Shown: positions 50,785 through 61,590, counted from the stretch's first letter. The stretch: 64,000 bases of DNA from Roseomonas sp. KE0001 (GCF_016107285.1 NZ_RCVQ01000006.1:1-64000), one strand, 5' to 3'. The notes: generated by a model from the letters alone, not told the origin. Made by a program: numbers and translations.

Positions 50785-51255
50785 ATGCCCCAGCTTTCCT
50801 TCCTGACCCCCCTTGGCCCGTTGACCCTGTCCGAGGAGGAGGGGGCGATCGTGGCGCTCGACTGGGGCCGCGGCCGCGACCAGCACGAGACCGATCTGCT
50901 GCGGACCGCGCGCGATCAGCTCCAGGCCTATTTCGACGGCGAGCGCAACCGGTTCGACCTGCCGCTGGCCCCGTTCGGAACCGCCTTTCAGCAGCGGGTC
51001 TGGGCCGCCCTGCAGGCGATCCCGCCGGGCGAGACCCGCAGCTACGGCGAGCTGGCCCACGAGCTCGGCTCCGTCGCCCGCGCGGTGGGCCAGGCTAATG
51101 GGCGGAACCCGATCCCGATCATCATCCCCTGTCACCGCGTCGTCGGTGGCGGCGGCGCCCTCGGTGGCTATTCGGGGGGCGAAGGCGTCACCACGAAGCG
51201 CTATCTTCTCGATCTCGAACGCCGCAGCCTCCGGCAGCAAGGAACCCTTCTATGA
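50785..51255 (+). CDS. ogt: Methylated-DNA--protein-cysteine methyltransferase
   Basis: A 156-residue suicide repair protein that takes the alkyl group from O6-alkylguanine in DNA. The active-site motif IIIPCHRVVGGGGALGGYSGG is intact, with Cys near residue 116. The helix-turn-helix/arginine-finger region LGSVARAVGQANGRNP precedes it. The start MPQLSFLTPLG fits the family; in-frame ATGs up to 75 bases upstream have no better ribosome-binding site. No Ada-type regulatory domain is fused. It overlaps the quinone oxidoreductase gene by four bases. Confidence 0.92.
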   Translation: MPQLSFLTPLGPLTLSEEEGAIVALDWGRGRDQHETDLLRTARDQLQAYFDGERNRFDLPLAPFGTAFQQRVWAALQAIPPGETRSYGELAHELGSVARAVGQANGRNPIPIIIPCHRVVGGGGALGGYSGGEGVTTKRYLLDLERRSLRQQGTLL

Positions 51256-52229
51256 TCCACGCCATCCGCATCCACGAACATGGCGGCCCGGAGAAGATGA
51301 TCTGGGAAGAGGTGCCGCTGCCGGCGCCGAAGCCGGATGAGGCGCTGGTGCGGCACAGCGCCATCGGGCTGAACTATATCGACGTGTATTTCCGCACCGG
51401 CCTCTACAAGCTGCCCTCCCTGCCCGCGACCCTGGGCATGGAGGCCGCCGGCGTCGTGGAGGCCGTGGGCAGCGAGGTGACGGAGGTCGCGGTGGGCGAC
51501 CGCGTCGCCTATGCCATGGCCCCGATCGGCGCCTATGCCCAGGCCCGCACGGTGAAGGCCGACCGGCTGGTGAAGCTCCCGGACGGCATCGACGACCGCA
51601 CCGCCGCGGGCATGATGCTGCAGGGGATGACGGCCCAGTACCTGCTGCGCCGGACCTTCCCGGTGAAGGCGGGCCAGACCATCCTGGTGCATGCCGCCGC
51701 CGGCGGTGTGGGGCTGATCATGTGCCAGTGGGCGAAGCAGCTCGGCTGCACCGTGATCGGCACCGTCTCCACCGAGGAGAAGGCCGCCCTGGCCCTGGCG
51801 CATGGCGCCGACCATGTCCTGCTCTCCGGCCGGGACGACCTGCCGTCGCGGGTCAAGGAGATCACCCAGGGCGCCATGCTGCCGGTGGTCTATGACAGCG
51901 TCGGCAAGGACACCTTCGCCGCCTCGCTCGACTGCCTGGCGCCGCTCGGCATGATGGTCTCCTACGGCAATGCTTCCGGGGCGGTGCCGCCGGTCGATAT
52001 CGGCATCCTGGCCGCGAAGGGGTCGCTCTTCCTGACCCGCCCGACGCTGGCCACCTACACCGCCCGGCACGACGACCTGGTGGCGACCGCCAACGACCTG
52101 TTCTCGGTCGTGCTGTCCGGCGCGGTGAAGATCGAGGTCAACCAGACCTATGCACTGAAGGATGCCGCCGAGGCCCACCGGGCGCTGGAGGCCCGCAGGA
52201 CCACCGGCAGCACCATCTTCCTGCCCTGA
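51252..52229 (+). CDS. qor: NADPH:quinone oxidoreductase (zinc-free MDR family)
   Basis: A 325-residue medium-chain reductase that reduces quinones with NADPH. It lacks the zinc ligands of alcohol dehydrogenases. The chain begins with MIHAIRIHEHGGPEKM, has GLNYIDVYFRTGLYKLP near residue 40 and the nucleotide motif VHAAAGGVGLIMCQWAKQLG near residue 150, and ends with a TTGSTIFLP finish; all are typical of QOR1-type enzymes. Translation is coupled to ogt (ATGA overlap), grouping two protective functions. It converges on the GNAT gene. Confidence 0.92.
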   Translation: MIHAIRIHEHGGPEKMIWEEVPLPAPKPDEALVRHSAIGLNYIDVYFRTGLYKLPSLPATLGMEAAGVVEAVGSEVTEVAVGDRVAYAMAPIGAYAQARTVKADRLVKLPDGIDDRTAAGMMLQGMTAQYLLRRTFPVKAGQTILVHAAAGGVGLIMCQWAKQLGCTVIGTVSTEEKAALALAHGADHVLLSGRDDLPSRVKEITQGAMLPVVYDSVGKDTFAASLDCLAPLGMMVSYGNASGAVPPVDIGILAAKGSLFLTRPTLATYTARHDDLVATANDLFSVVLSGAVKIEVNQTYALKDAAEAHRALEARRTTGSTIFLP

Positions 52230-52263
52230 GCCTCCCTGCCTCCGGGGCGATCGACTCCGGCCG

Positions 52264-53010
52264 CTATCCGGCGCGCAGGAAGTAGCGGTAGCGATAGACC
52301 TCGCGGAAGCCCAAGGCTTCATAGAGGTTCATGGCGGCCGCATTGGTGGCGGAGACCTGGAGCCAGCCGGTCGCGGCGCCCTGGCTCTGTCCCCAGTCGG
52401 CGGCGGCGGCCAGGAGTCGTCGGCCGAGGCCACGGCGGCGGAAGGCCGGATCCGTGGCGATGTCGAAGAAGCCCAGCAGCGGACCATCCGCCGCCACCTG
52501 CCCGCTGGCCGCCGGCCGTCCCTCGATGCGGAGCAGCAGCCAGGCCGCCGGCACCATCATCATCGCGGCGGCCTCCTGCTTCTCCGCGCGGCGCTGCGGC
52601 GTCTGGTACTCGGCGGTGGCGAGGATGGCGAGCCAGTCCGGGTCCGGCGCGGGCAGGATCTCGAGCGCGGCATCGGGCGCCGCGAAGCCCTCCAGCGGGC
52701 CCGCCATGACCGCCGTCTCGCTCTCCGGCCGGTAGCCCCGCCGCAGCAGCGCCGCTTCCAGGCCGGGTGGATCGAGCGGCGTCGACCGGAAGCGGGCCGG
52801 CAGGCCAAGCCGGGCATAGGCCGCCTCGATGCGCGGCAGGCGGGCCTCCAGGGCCGGGTCGGGCGCGGGGTCGAGCGCGCTCACCGCATTGGCGCGGCCG
52901 GTGCCGCCCAGGAAGCCACGCAGCAGGAAGGGGCCGTCGAAGGCCGTGCGCGCCGCCGGCACCGCCGTGTGCGAGGCCCGCTCCAGGGTGGCGATCCATT
53001 CCAGGTCCAT
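52264..53010 (-). CDS. GNAT family N-acetyltransferase
   Basis: A 248-residue protein with a C-terminal GNAT domain. The acetyl-CoA motif is FRRRGLGRRLLAAAADWG (R-x-x-G-x-G/A type) near residue 185, followed by LQVSATNAAAMNLYEALGFREVYRYRYF. The N-terminal half is related in pattern to a degenerate GNAT, so a two-lobed protein is likely. Substrate is unknown. It lies downstream of nothing obvious on its strand, with rho reading away from the same side. It converges with the quinone oxidoreductase gene 34 bases away. Confidence 0.82.
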   Translation of the reverse strand: MDLEWIATLERASHTAVPAARTAFDGPFLLRGFLGGTGRANAVSALDPAPDPALEARLPRIEAAYARLGLPARFRSTPLDPPGLEAALLRRGYRPESETAVMAGPLEGFAAPDAALEILPAPDPDWLAILATAEYQTPQRRAEKQEAAAMMMVPAAWLLLRIEGRPAASGQVAADGPLLGFFDIATDPAFRRRGLGRRLLAAAADWGQSQGAATGWLQVSATNAAAMNLYEALGFREVYRYRYFLRAG

Positions 53011-53101
53011 GGAAGCTCTCCATCGCGCGGCCGGCCCAGCTTACGCCGCCGGTCAGGGAGGAAAAGCCCCGCGCGAGGGTGAGCAGGCCGCGCCCATACA
53101 G

Positions 53102-53130
53102 AAAGGGCGGCCTCCTTCCGGGGGCCGCCC
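53102..53130 (-). terminator. Rho-independent terminator after rho
   Basis: Read on the minus strand, GGGCGGCC and GGCCGCCC (53123-53130 with 53105-53112) form an 8-base stem that can be extended with C-G pairs in the loop, followed by TTTC. It lies nine bases after the rho stop. Confidence 0.7.
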
Positions 53131-53138
53131 TGTTGCTG

Positions 53139-54413
53139 TCAGGTGTTCATCGCGTCGAAGAAGTCCTGGTTGGTCTTGCTGTATTTCAGCTTGTCCAACA
53201 GGAACTCCATCGAGTCCTGCGTGCCCATCGGGTTCAGGATGCGGCGCAGCACCCACATCTTGGTCAGGGTCGCGCGGTCGATCAGCACCTCCTCGCGGCG
53301 GGTGCCGGACTTGGTGATGTCGATCGCCGGGAAGACGCGCTTGTCCGAGAGCTTGCGGTCGAGGATCAGCTCGGAGTTGCCGGTGCCCTTGAACTCCTCG
53401 AAGATCACCTCGTCCATGCGGCTGCCGGTGTCGATCAGGGCGGTCGCGATGATGGTGAGGCTGCCGCCTTCCTCGATGTTGCGGGCGGCGCCGAAGAAGC
53501 GCTTCGGCCGCTGCAGGGCGTTGGCGTCCACGCCGCCGGTCAGCACCTTGCCGGAGGACGGCACGACCGAGTTGTAGGCGCGGCCGAGGCGGGTGATGGA
53601 GTCGAGCAGGATGACGACATCCCGCTTGTGCTCGACCAGGCGCTTCGCCTTCTCCAGCACCATCTCGGTGACCTGGACGTGGCGGGTCGCCGGCTCGTCG
53701 AAGGTGGAGGCCACGACCTCGCCGCGCACGGTGCGGGCCATGTCGGTGACTTCCTCCGGCCGCTCGTCGATCAGCAGCACCAGCAGGAAGACCTCGGGGT
53801 GGTTGGCCGAGATCGACTTGGCGATGTTCTGCAGCATCACGGTCTTGCCGGTGCGCGGCGGCGCCACCACCAGGGCGCGCTGCCCCATGCCGATCGGCGC
53901 CACCAGGTCGATGACGCGGGGCGTGTAGTCCTTCTGCTGCCCCTTGGCGACGCTCTCGAAGTTGGGGTTCTCCATCTTCAGCTGGCGCGTCGGATAGAGC
54001 GGCGTCAGGTTGTCGAAGTTGATGCGGTGCCGCAGCGCCTCGGGCGGCTCGAAATTGACGGTGTTGACCTTGAGCAGCGCGAAGTAGCGCTCGCCGTCCT
54101 TGGGCGCCCGGATCTGCCCCTCCACCGTGTCGCCCGTGCGCAGGCCGAAGCGGCGCACCTGGGCGGGGGAGACGTAGATGTCGTCGGGGCCGGGCAGGTA
54201 GTTCGACTGCGGGCTGCGCAGGAAGCCGAAGCCATCCGGCAGGATCTCCAGCGTCCCGTCGCCATGGATCGCCTGGTCGTTCTCCGCCAGCTGCTTCAGG
54301 ATCGCGAACATCATATCCTGCTTGCGCAGGATGGAGGCGTTCTCGATCTGCAGGGATTCGGCGAAGGCCAGCAGGTCCGAGGGACTCTTGGCCTTGAGTT
54401 CAGAAAGATGCAT
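53139..54413 (-). CDS. rho: Transcription termination factor Rho
   Basis: A 424-residue hexameric RNA helicase. The N-terminal Rho domain and cold-shock-like RNA-binding fold include [23 protein letters not shown] near residue 60. The ATPase core has Walker A in [11 protein letters not shown] near residue 185, Walker B in [13 protein letters not shown] and the secondary RNA-binding Q/R loops ([16 protein letters not shown]). The family's usual APPKAGKT is APPRTGKT here. It has its own predicted promoter and leader (54414-54624) and ends the hemH-HAD-hemJ-rho minus-strand series. Confidence 0.98.
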   Translation of the reverse strand: MHLSELKAKSPSDLLAFAESLQIENASILRKQDMMFAILKQLAENDQAIHGDGTLEILPDGFGFLRSPQSNYLPGPDDIYVSPAQVRRFGLRTGDTVEGQIRAPKDGERYFALLKVNTVNFEPPEALRHRINFDNLTPLYPTRQLKMENPNFESVAKGQQKDYTPRVIDLVAPIGMGQRALVVAPPRTGKTVMLQNIAKSISANHPEVFLLVLLIDERPEEVTDMARTVRGEVVASTFDEPATRHVQVTEMVLEKAKRLVEHKRDVVILLDSITRLGRAYNSVVPSSGKVLTGGVDANALQRPKRFFGAARNIEEGGSLTIIATALIDTGSRMDEVIFEEFKGTGNSELILDRKLSDKRVFPAIDITKSGTRREEVLIDRATLTKMWVLRRILNPMGTQDSMEFLLDKLKYSKTNQDFFDAMNT

Positions 54414-54595
54414 GGGTCGGACGCATTCCGTTCCGGCGGGAGCAGCGGGACACTTCCGAAGGGCGGCGGCAAGGCCTGCCTGCGAGCCGGTGCCGCGTGT
54501 GGCGCGGCCGGCATGTCCCGAATAAGGAGGAGGGAGTCACGGCGTCAGATCGGGCCGGTGGCCTGATATGGCGCCATTGACGGGAAGCGTGGGGA

Positions 54596-54624
54596 GGCTA
54601 AGGGCGCCAGGGGCTTCGCGTCAA
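54596..54624 (-). promoter_or_regulatory. Predicted rho promoter
   Basis: On the minus strand TTGACG (54619-54624) and TTAGCC (54596-54601) are separated by 17 bases. The -35 is a strong match and the -10 a weak one. The start would give a leader of about 175 bases before the rho ATG, consistent with the long autoregulated leaders known for rho genes. Confidence 0.5.
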
Positions 54625-54625
54625 T

Positions 54626-54647
54626 GGGGGAAATGGCGGTTTCCCCC
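54626..54647. terminator. Hairpin between hemJ and rho
   Basis: GGGGGAAA-N6-TTTCCCCC forms a perfect 8-base stem 36 bases after the hemJ stop and two bases upstream of the rho -35. There is no T-run, but the placement suggests it limits readthrough from hemJ into rho. Confidence 0.4.
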
Positions 54648-54682
54648 TCGCTTTCAAGGTTTTCCGCAGGATTTTTGCGCCC

Positions 54683-55135
54683 TCAGAACGGCTTCACGAT
54701 GACCATGACGACGATCAGGATCAGCAGCACCGTCGGCACCTCGTTCACCGCCCGCCAGTAGCGCTCGCTGTGCCGCCGCCGATCGGCGGCGAAGTCCTTG
54801 CGGGCGTAGCCCAGGTGGTGGTGGAACAGCGTCATGCCGAGCAGGCCGGCGAGCTTGCCGTGCCACCAGCCCGCGCCCCAGTCCACCACGCCCGGCGTCA
54901 GCACCAGGGTCAGGCCGAAGATCCAGGCGGCGATCATGGCGGGGTTCATGATGCCGCGCAGCAGCCGCCGCTCCATCACCTGGAACAACGCGCTCTGCTC
55001 CGAGCCCGGCGCCGCGGCGGTGTGGTAGACATAGAGGCGCGGCAGGTAGAACAGCCCCGCCATCCAGGCGAAGACCGAGATCAGGTGCAGGGCCTTGGTC
55101 CAGGGATACCATTCCGCCAGGATGCCGAGATCCAT
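54683..55135 (-). CDS. hemJ: Protoporphyrinogen oxidase HemJ
   Basis: A 150-residue inner-membrane heme-biosynthesis enzyme that oxidises protoporphyrinogen IX. It has four hydrophobic helices and the family signature YPWTKALHLISVFAWMAGLFYLPRLYVYH (the conserved histidine is about residue 17). MTLFHHHLGYARKDFA and a final EVPTVLLILIVVMVIVKPF helix follow. It is followed by rho and preceded by a HAD gene and hemH, an order common in alphaproteobacteria. Confidence 0.95.
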   Translation of the reverse strand: MDLGILAEWYPWTKALHLISVFAWMAGLFYLPRLYVYHTAAAPGSEQSALFQVMERRLLRGIMNPAMIAAWIFGLTLVLTPGVVDWGAGWWHGKLAGLLGMTLFHHHLGYARKDFAADRRRHSERYWRAVNEVPTVLLILIVVMVIVKPF

Positions 55136-55153
55136 CCGCTCGACCCTCCCCGC

Positions 55154-55804
55154 TCAGCCGAGGCCCAGCAGTCCGGGCAGATCCGCCATCCGGGCGAAGG
55201 GCTCCGCCCCCTCGGCCGCCAGCGGCCCCGGCGGCAGCTCGCCGGCATGCGCCAGGACGCGGCATCCGGCGGCCCGGCCGGCGCGGATGCCCGGGATGCT
55301 GTCCTCCACCACCACGCAGTCGCGCGGATCGGCGCCGCAGGCCCGCGCGGCCGCCTGATAGATGTCGGGGTGGGGCTTCGGCCGGGCCACATCCTCGAAG
55401 GAGAAGACCCGGCCGCCGAAGACGCCGGCGATGCCGAGCCGGTCCAGCTTGGCCGCCAGCTCGGCGCGGGAGGAATTCGAGGCGCAGGCCACCGGCCAGG
55501 CGGCGGCGATGCGCGCCAGCGCCTCCAGCGCGCCGGGAACCGGGACGACATCGCGCGCCATGCGCTCCGTCAGGAGGTGGGACATCCGTGCCGGCCAGTC
55601 CGCCGGCAGGGGGCCGAACTCCGCCTCGATGACCGGCTTCATGTCCGGCACCGCGCGGCCAAGGAAGATCGCCCGGCACCGCGCCGGATCGACCCGCCAG
55701 CCGCGCCCGGCGAGATCCTCCGCCACCACCAGCGCGGCCAGCGCCTCGCTGTCGGCCAGGACACCGTCGCAGTCGAAGAGGATGGCGGCGGGACGAGGGG
55801 TCAT
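55154..55804 (-). CDS. HAD family phosphatase (phosphoglycolate/beta-phosphoglucomutase-like)
   Basis: A 216-residue HAD hydrolase with motif I FDCDGVLADSEAL (Asp10 and Asp12), motif II in VACASNSSRAEL (serine near residue 109), a motif III region around FEDVARPKPHPDIY with its lysine, and motif IV VVEDSIPGIRAG. The DxDGVLxDSE wording places it among phosphoglycolate phosphatase/beta-phosphoglucomutase relatives. Its start codon directly abuts the hemH stop, so the two are translationally linked. Substrate is not assigned. Confidence 0.88.
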   Translation of the reverse strand: MTPRPAAILFDCDGVLADSEALAALVVAEDLAGRGWRVDPARCRAIFLGRAVPDMKPVIEAEFGPLPADWPARMSHLLTERMARDVVPVPGALEALARIAAAWPVACASNSSRAELAAKLDRLGIAGVFGGRVFSFEDVARPKPHPDIYQAAARACGADPRDCVVVEDSIPGIRAGRAAGCRVLAHAGELPPGPLAAEGAEPFARMADLPGLLGLG

Positions 55805-56899
55805 TCAGGCGGTCTCCAGGGTGGCGCGGGCGCGGGCATGCGGGCAGTCGCCGTGGACCTTGGGGCATTGCCGGGCGCCGGCGAAGGAGCAGAGCGCGCG
55901 CTGGCCGTCGCGCACCCGCCGCACCAGCCCGGCCAGGGCGGCGATGAAGCCGGGGTCGCTGTTCTGCGCCGGGACGCGGAAATAGCCCGGCAGCCCCAGC
56001 TTGTGGGCCAGTTCCCGGTACTCCACGTCAAGCTCGACCAGGGTCTCGGAATGCTCGGAGACGAAGGCGATCGGGCTGACCAGCACCGCGGCCCCGTCCC
56101 GCGCCGCCGCCTCCAGCGCCTGCTCCAGCGAGGGGCCGATCCATTTCTGCGGCGTGACCCGGGACTGGTAGCAGATGCCGTGCTCCAGGGGGGGCGCCCC
56201 CGCGGGCCGCTCCAGCGCCGCCGTCACCGCGGCCACCGTCCGCTCCACCTGCCACTGATAGGGGTCACCGTGCCGGACGATGCTCTCCGGCAGGCCATGG
56301 GCGGAGAACAGCAGGCGCAGCCGCGCCCCCGCCGGCAGGGCCGCCCGCGCCGCCGCCTCGGCCTCGCGGATCAGGGCCGCGGTGGCGGCGGCGAAGGCCG
56401 GGTCGGAGTGCCAGCAGCAGAGGGTCCGGCCGGGCAGCTCCAGCCCGACCCGCTCGCAGGCCGCCCGCCAGTCGTCGAGGGAGGAACCGGTGGTGGTGGT
56501 GGAATACTGCGGATAGAGCGGCAGCAGCACCGCCTCCTCCGCGCCCCAGGCCTTCACCTGCCGCGCCGCCTCCTCGGCGAAGGGGTGCCAGTAGCGCATG
56601 GCGACGAAGCAGCGCGCCTCGATCTCGGGCGCCAGCGCGGCCGCCAGCGCCTCGCCCTGGGCCTCGGTCAGCTCCCGCAAGGGCGAACGGCCGCCCAGGA
56701 TGGCGTAGTTCTCGCTGGCCGCCCGGGTGCGCCGCGCGGCGATCAGGCGGCCGAGCCAGGGGCGGATGAAGGCCGGCACGCGCAGGATGGCGGGATCGGT
56801 GAAGAGGTTCTCCAGGAAGGGCCGAACCGCCGCCGGGCCGTCCGGGCCGCCGAGGTTGAAGAGGATGACGGCGACGCGCGGGCGGGAGGGTGCGGACAT
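55805..56899 (-). CDS. hemH: Ferrochelatase
   Basis: A 364-residue enzyme inserting iron into protoporphyrin IX, the last step of heme b synthesis. Signatures: VILFNLGGPDGPAAV, LLPLYPQYSTTTTGS near residue 135, LFSAHGLPESIV near residue 205, ICYQSRVTPQKWIGPS and VSPIAFVSEHSETLVELD with the catalytic His/Glu. The C-terminus carries three cysteines (CSF, QCPKVHGDCPH), which could bind an iron-sulfur cluster as in some ferrochelatases. It heads the hemH-HAD-hemJ series, which supplies the heme needed by the oxidase and cytochrome genes. Confidence 0.96.
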   Translation of the reverse strand: MSAPSRPRVAVILFNLGGPDGPAAVRPFLENLFTDPAILRVPAFIRPWLGRLIAARRTRAASENYAILGGRSPLRELTEAQGEALAAALAPEIEARCFVAMRYWHPFAEEAARQVKAWGAEEAVLLPLYPQYSTTTTGSSLDDWRAACERVGLELPGRTLCCWHSDPAFAAATAALIREAEAAARAALPAGARLRLLFSAHGLPESIVRHGDPYQWQVERTVAAVTAALERPAGAPPLEHGICYQSRVTPQKWIGPSLEQALEAAARDGAAVLVSPIAFVSEHSETLVELDVEYRELAHKLGLPGYFRVPAQNSDPGFIAALAGLVRRVRDGQRALCSFAGARQCPKVHGDCPHARARATLETA

Positions 56900-57045
56900 G
56901 CTTGGCAGATGCCACGGAAACCGCCCGGGTCAAGGGGCGGCCCAAGGGGTGGCGGGCATTCCCGCCCCCCGGAGGCGCGGCGCGGCTTGTGACGGAGGCC
57001 CGGCTTCCTTAGGTGAAGGCATGAACGACCCTTGTGGGCACCGCC

Positions 57046-57633
57046 ATGACTGAAAAGAATGATTCCGTGATGAACGACCAGACCCCGCCGGCGGAAACGC
57101 CGGCCGACGCCACCCAGCCCACCCCCGAGCAGCCCGCCGACGCCATGGCCCGGATCGCCGAGCTGGAGAGCGAGCTGGCGCAGACCAAGGACCGCTGGCT
57201 GCGCTCCGAGGCGGAGATGCAGAACCTCCGCGCCCGCACCAAGCGCGAGGTGGAGGATGCCCGCGCCTATGCGGTGCAGCGCTTCGCCCGCGACGTGGTG
57301 GAGGCGGCCGAGAACCTGCGCCGCGGCCTGGATTCCCTGCCCCCCCCGGCCGAGGGCGAGCCGGAGTTGCTGGCCAAGCTGCGCGGCGGCTTCGAGGGGG
57401 TCGAGCGCGCCTTCATCGGCATCCTCGAGCGCAACGGGGTGACCAAGCAGGACGCCGCCGGCAAGCCCTTCGATCCCGAGATGCACCAGGCGATGGCGCA
57501 GCAGCCGCCGCCGCCCGGCGTGGCCCCCGGCACCGTGCTGCAGGCCTGGACGCCGGCCTGGCTGCTGAACGGGCGCCTGCTCAAGCCCGCCATGGTGGTG
57601 GTGGCCGGCGAGGGCGTGTCCGAAACCGCCTGA
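57046..57633 (+). CDS. grpE: Nucleotide-exchange factor GrpE
   Basis: A 195-residue cofactor that releases ADP from DnaK. A charged, proline-rich N-terminal tail leads into a long coiled coil (residues ~30-90, including RIAELESELAQTKDRWLRSEAEMQN). The four-helix bundle and beta-wing domain follow, with GVTKQDAAGKPFDPEMHQAMAQ and AWLLNGRLLKPAMVVV at the end. The ATG at 57046 is preferred over an upstream GTG. It is the first gene of a grpE-GNAT-dnaK-dnaJ series. A CTTG with CCTTAGG 17 bases later just upstream weakly recalls a heat-shock promoter. Confidence 0.96.
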   Translation: MTEKNDSVMNDQTPPAETPADATQPTPEQPADAMARIAELESELAQTKDRWLRSEAEMQNLRARTKREVEDARAYAVQRFARDVVEAAENLRRGLDSLPPPAEGEPELLAKLRGGFEGVERAFIGILERNGVTKQDAAGKPFDPEMHQAMAQQPPPPGVAPGTVLQAWTPAWLLNGRLLKPAMVVVAGEGVSETA

Positions 57634-57649
57634 TGACCCCAACTGCCTG

Positions 57650-58216
57650 ATGACCCGGGTTCGCCCCGTCGCGCCGCAGGACCGGGCGGCGCTCCTGGCC
57701 CTCAACAACCGCCATGTGCCGGCGGTGAACGCGCTGGAGCCGGCGGCGCTGTCCCGTCTGCTGGAGGCCGCGCTGCTGGCGCTGGCGGCGGGGCCGGTCG
57801 GAGCGCCCACGGGCCTGCTGATCCTGCTCGGCCCGGCGGGGCCGGCGGAGGGACCCAACCACGCTTGGGTCCGCGAGCACCATCCCGAGGCGGCCTATAT
57901 CGACCGCGTGATGGTCTCCGCCACCGCCCGGGGCCAGGGTCTCGGCCGGCGGTTCTACGCCGCGGCGGCCGGGGCGGCGGCACAGGCGGGATTCGCGGCG
58001 CTGGGCTGCGAGGTCAATCTCGACCCGCCCAATCCGGAGAGCCTCGCCTTCCACCACTGCCTCGGCTTCCGCCCCGTGGGCGAGGCCACCGATCCGCGCA
58101 ACGGCAAGCGGGTGGTCTATCTCCTGGCTCCCGCGGACCCCGCCTCGGACGGGACATTGGACGGCACATTTCTTGCGCGCTGCGGCAATGCCCCTTGTCC
58201 GGTGGCGCCGGGCTGA
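57650..58216 (+). CDS. GNAT family N-acetyltransferase between grpE and dnaK
   Basis: A 188-residue single-domain acetyltransferase. The N-terminus is VRPVAPQDRAALLALNNRHVPAV. The acetyl-CoA loop is VSATARGQGLGRRFYAAAAG near residue 90, and the end of the fold is FHHCLGFRPVGE. The substrate is unknown. It starts within a 17-base tandem duplication of the grpE stop region (TGATGACC), where a five-codon mini-frame ends across its ATG; translational coupling to grpE is likely. The dnaK heat-shock promoter appears to lie in its 3' end. Confidence 0.85.
   Translation: MTRVRPVAPQDRAALLALNNRHVPAVNALEPAALSRLLEAALLALAAGPVGAPTGLLILLGPAGPAEGPNHAWVREHHPEAAYIDRVMVSATARGQGLGRRFYAAAAGAAAQAGFAALGCEVNLDPPNPESLAFHHCLGFRPVGEATDPRNGKRVVYLLAPADPASDGTLDGTFLARCGNAPCPVAPG
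58172..58198 (+). promoter_or_regulatory. Predicted sigma-32-type heat-shock promoter of dnaK
   Basis: CTTGCGC (58172-58178) and CCCCTTGT (58191-58198) match the heat-shock consensus CTTGAAA / CCCCATNT with a spacer of 12 bases. It lies inside the end of the GNAT gene, about 140 bases before the dnaK ATG. Confidence 0.55.
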
Positions 58217-58233
58217 ATACATCGCACTCACAA

Positions 58234-58262
58234 CCGCCCGGTTCGGGCGGCAACCCCTTTTT
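58234..58262 (+). terminator. Hairpin with T-run in the dnaK leader
   Basis: A perfect 7-base stem (CCGCCCG with CGGGCGG, three-base loop) is followed six bases later by TTTTT. It may end transcripts from grpE-GNAT or act as a leader structure of dnaK mRNA, since the predicted dnaK promoter lies upstream of it. Confidence 0.5.
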
Positions 58263-58339
58263 CCTCGCCTGAAGAGCATATGGGGATGGGCGCGGCGCCA
58301 AGCCTGGGCCGCCCCCATCCGCCGCAAAGGAGACCTCGG

Positions 58340-60262
<1,923 letters not shown>

Positions 60263-60290
60263 CCGGCCTCCCGCCGCGCTGACCCGACAG

Positions 60291-60314
60291 GCGCCCGGCC
60301 CAACAGCCGGGCGC
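60291..60314 (+). terminator. Intergenic hairpin between dnaK and dnaJ
   Basis: GCGCCCGGC (60291-60299) and GCCGGGCGC (60306-60314) form a perfect 9-base stem with a six-base loop. No T-run follows. It may attenuate transcription or stabilise the dnaK part of the transcript, helping to lower DnaJ relative to DnaK. Confidence 0.5.
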
Positions 60315-60348
60315 ATCCTCGTTCCGGAGCTTGGGGGACAGGCCAAGG

Positions 60349-61512
60349 ATGGCCAAGAAGGACTATTACGACACCCTGGGCGCGTCCCGGGATGCCAGCG
60401 ACGAGGACCTGAAGAAGGCCTATCGCAAGCTGGCCATGAAGTATCACCCGGACCGCAATCCGGGCGACAGGAAGGCCGAGGCCGCGTTCAAGGACGTGAA
60501 CGAGGCCTATGAGGTCCTGAAGGACCCGGAGAAGCGCGCCGCCTATGACCGCTACGGCCACGCCGCCTTCGAGGGCGGCATGGGCGGCGGGGCCGGCGGG
60601 CCCTTCGGCGGCGGCGGCGGACCTTTCGGCGCCGGCGGCTTCGAGGACATCTTCGCCGAGATGTTCGGCCAGTTCGGCGCCCGGTCCGGGCGAGGCGCCG
60701 GCGCGACCGGCCGTGGCGCCGATCTGCGCACCCAGGCGGACATCACGCTGGAGGAGGCCTTCGCGGGGGCCAAGAAGACCATCCGCGTCACCACCAGCGT
60801 GCAGTGCGAGGCCTGTGATGGCAGCGGCGCCGAGGGCAAGGGCGGCGGCGGCGGCCAGCAGACCTGCCCGACCTGCGGCGGCGCCGGCAAGGTGCGCGCC
60901 CAGCAGGGCTTCTTCCTGATCGAGCGGAGCTGCCCGACCTGCGGCGGCACCGGACGCATCATCAAGAACCCCTGCAAGGTCTGCCAGGGCGCGGGCCGCG
61001 TGCAGCGCGAGCGCAGCCTGAACGTCACCATCCCGCCCGGCGTGGAGGATGGCACCCGCATCCGCCTCTCCGGCGAGGGAGAGGCCGGACTCCGGGGCGC
61101 GCCGGCAGGCGATCTCTATGTCGATGTCGCGGTGCGGCCGCACCCGCTGTTCCAGCGGGATGGCGCCAGCATCTTCGTCCGCGTGCCGCTGCGCATGACG
61201 CAGGCGGCGCTGGGCGGGGCCGTGGAGGTGCCGACCATCGATGGCGGCCGCACGCGCGTCACCATTCCCTCCGGCACCCAGACGGGCGACCAGTTCCGCC
61301 TCCGCGGCAAGGGCTTCTCCGTGCTGCGCTCGGCGGCGCGGGGCGACATGTACGTGCAGGTGGCTGTGGAGACGCCGCAGAACCTCACCCCCCGCCAGCG
61401 CGAGCTGCTGGAGCAGTTCGAGGGCGAGACCGGGGAGGACGGCAACAGCAGCCCGGAAAGCGAGGGCTTCTTCGCCAAGGTGAAGGAGTTCTGGGAGGGG
61501 CTCGGCCGCTAG
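60349..61512 (+). CDS. dnaJ: Chaperone DnaJ (Hsp40)
   Basis: A 387-residue co-chaperone that delivers substrates to DnaK and stimulates its ATPase. The J domain (residues 1-70) has the HPD motif in [11 protein letters not shown] Gly/Phe-rich region follows at ~75-125. Four CxxCxGxG zinc repeats then appear: [24 protein letters not shown] and CKVCQGAG. The C-terminal peptide-binding barrels are complete. The start MAKKDYYD has GGGGGACAGG-like sequence upstream. A very strong terminator follows, closing the chaperone series. Confidence 0.98.
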   Translation: MAKKDYYDTLGASRDASDEDLKKAYRKLAMKYHPDRNPGDRKAEAAFKDVNEAYEVLKDPEKRAAYDRYGHAAFEGGMGGGAGGPFGGGGGPFGAGGFEDIFAEMFGQFGARSGRGAGATGRGADLRTQADITLEEAFAGAKKTIRVTTSVQCEACDGSGAEGKGGGGGQQTCPTCGGAGKVRAQQGFFLIERSCPTCGGTGRIIKNPCKVCQGAGRVQRERSLNVTIPPGVEDGTRIRLSGEGEAGLRGAPAGDLYVDVAVRPHPLFQRDGASIFVRVPLRMTQAALGGAVEVPTIDGGRTRVTIPSGTQTGDQFRLRGKGFSVLRSAARGDMYVQVAVETPQNLTPRQRELLEQFEGETGEDGNSSPESEGFFAKVKEFWEGLGR

Positions 61513-61553
61513 GCCGCCCCAGGCTTCCCTTTCGCGCGCCGGCGCGGCAGAGA

Positions 61554-61590
61554 AAGGCCCGGGAGAGGCATCCTCTCCCGGGCCTTCCGT
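61554..61590 (+). terminator. Strong hairpin terminator after dnaJ
   Basis: A perfect 15-base stem (AAGGCCCGGGAGAGG at 61554-61568 with its complement at 61572-61586) and a three-base loop lie 41 bases after dnaJ, followed by pyrimidine-rich sequence. It separates dnaJ from dapB. Confidence 0.8.

Noticed and set aside
54414-54682. Possible replication origin in the rho/hemJ gap
   Set aside because: No cluster of DnaA boxes (TTATCCACA-like) or AT-rich unwinding region; the gap is explained by a rho promoter, leader and hairpin.
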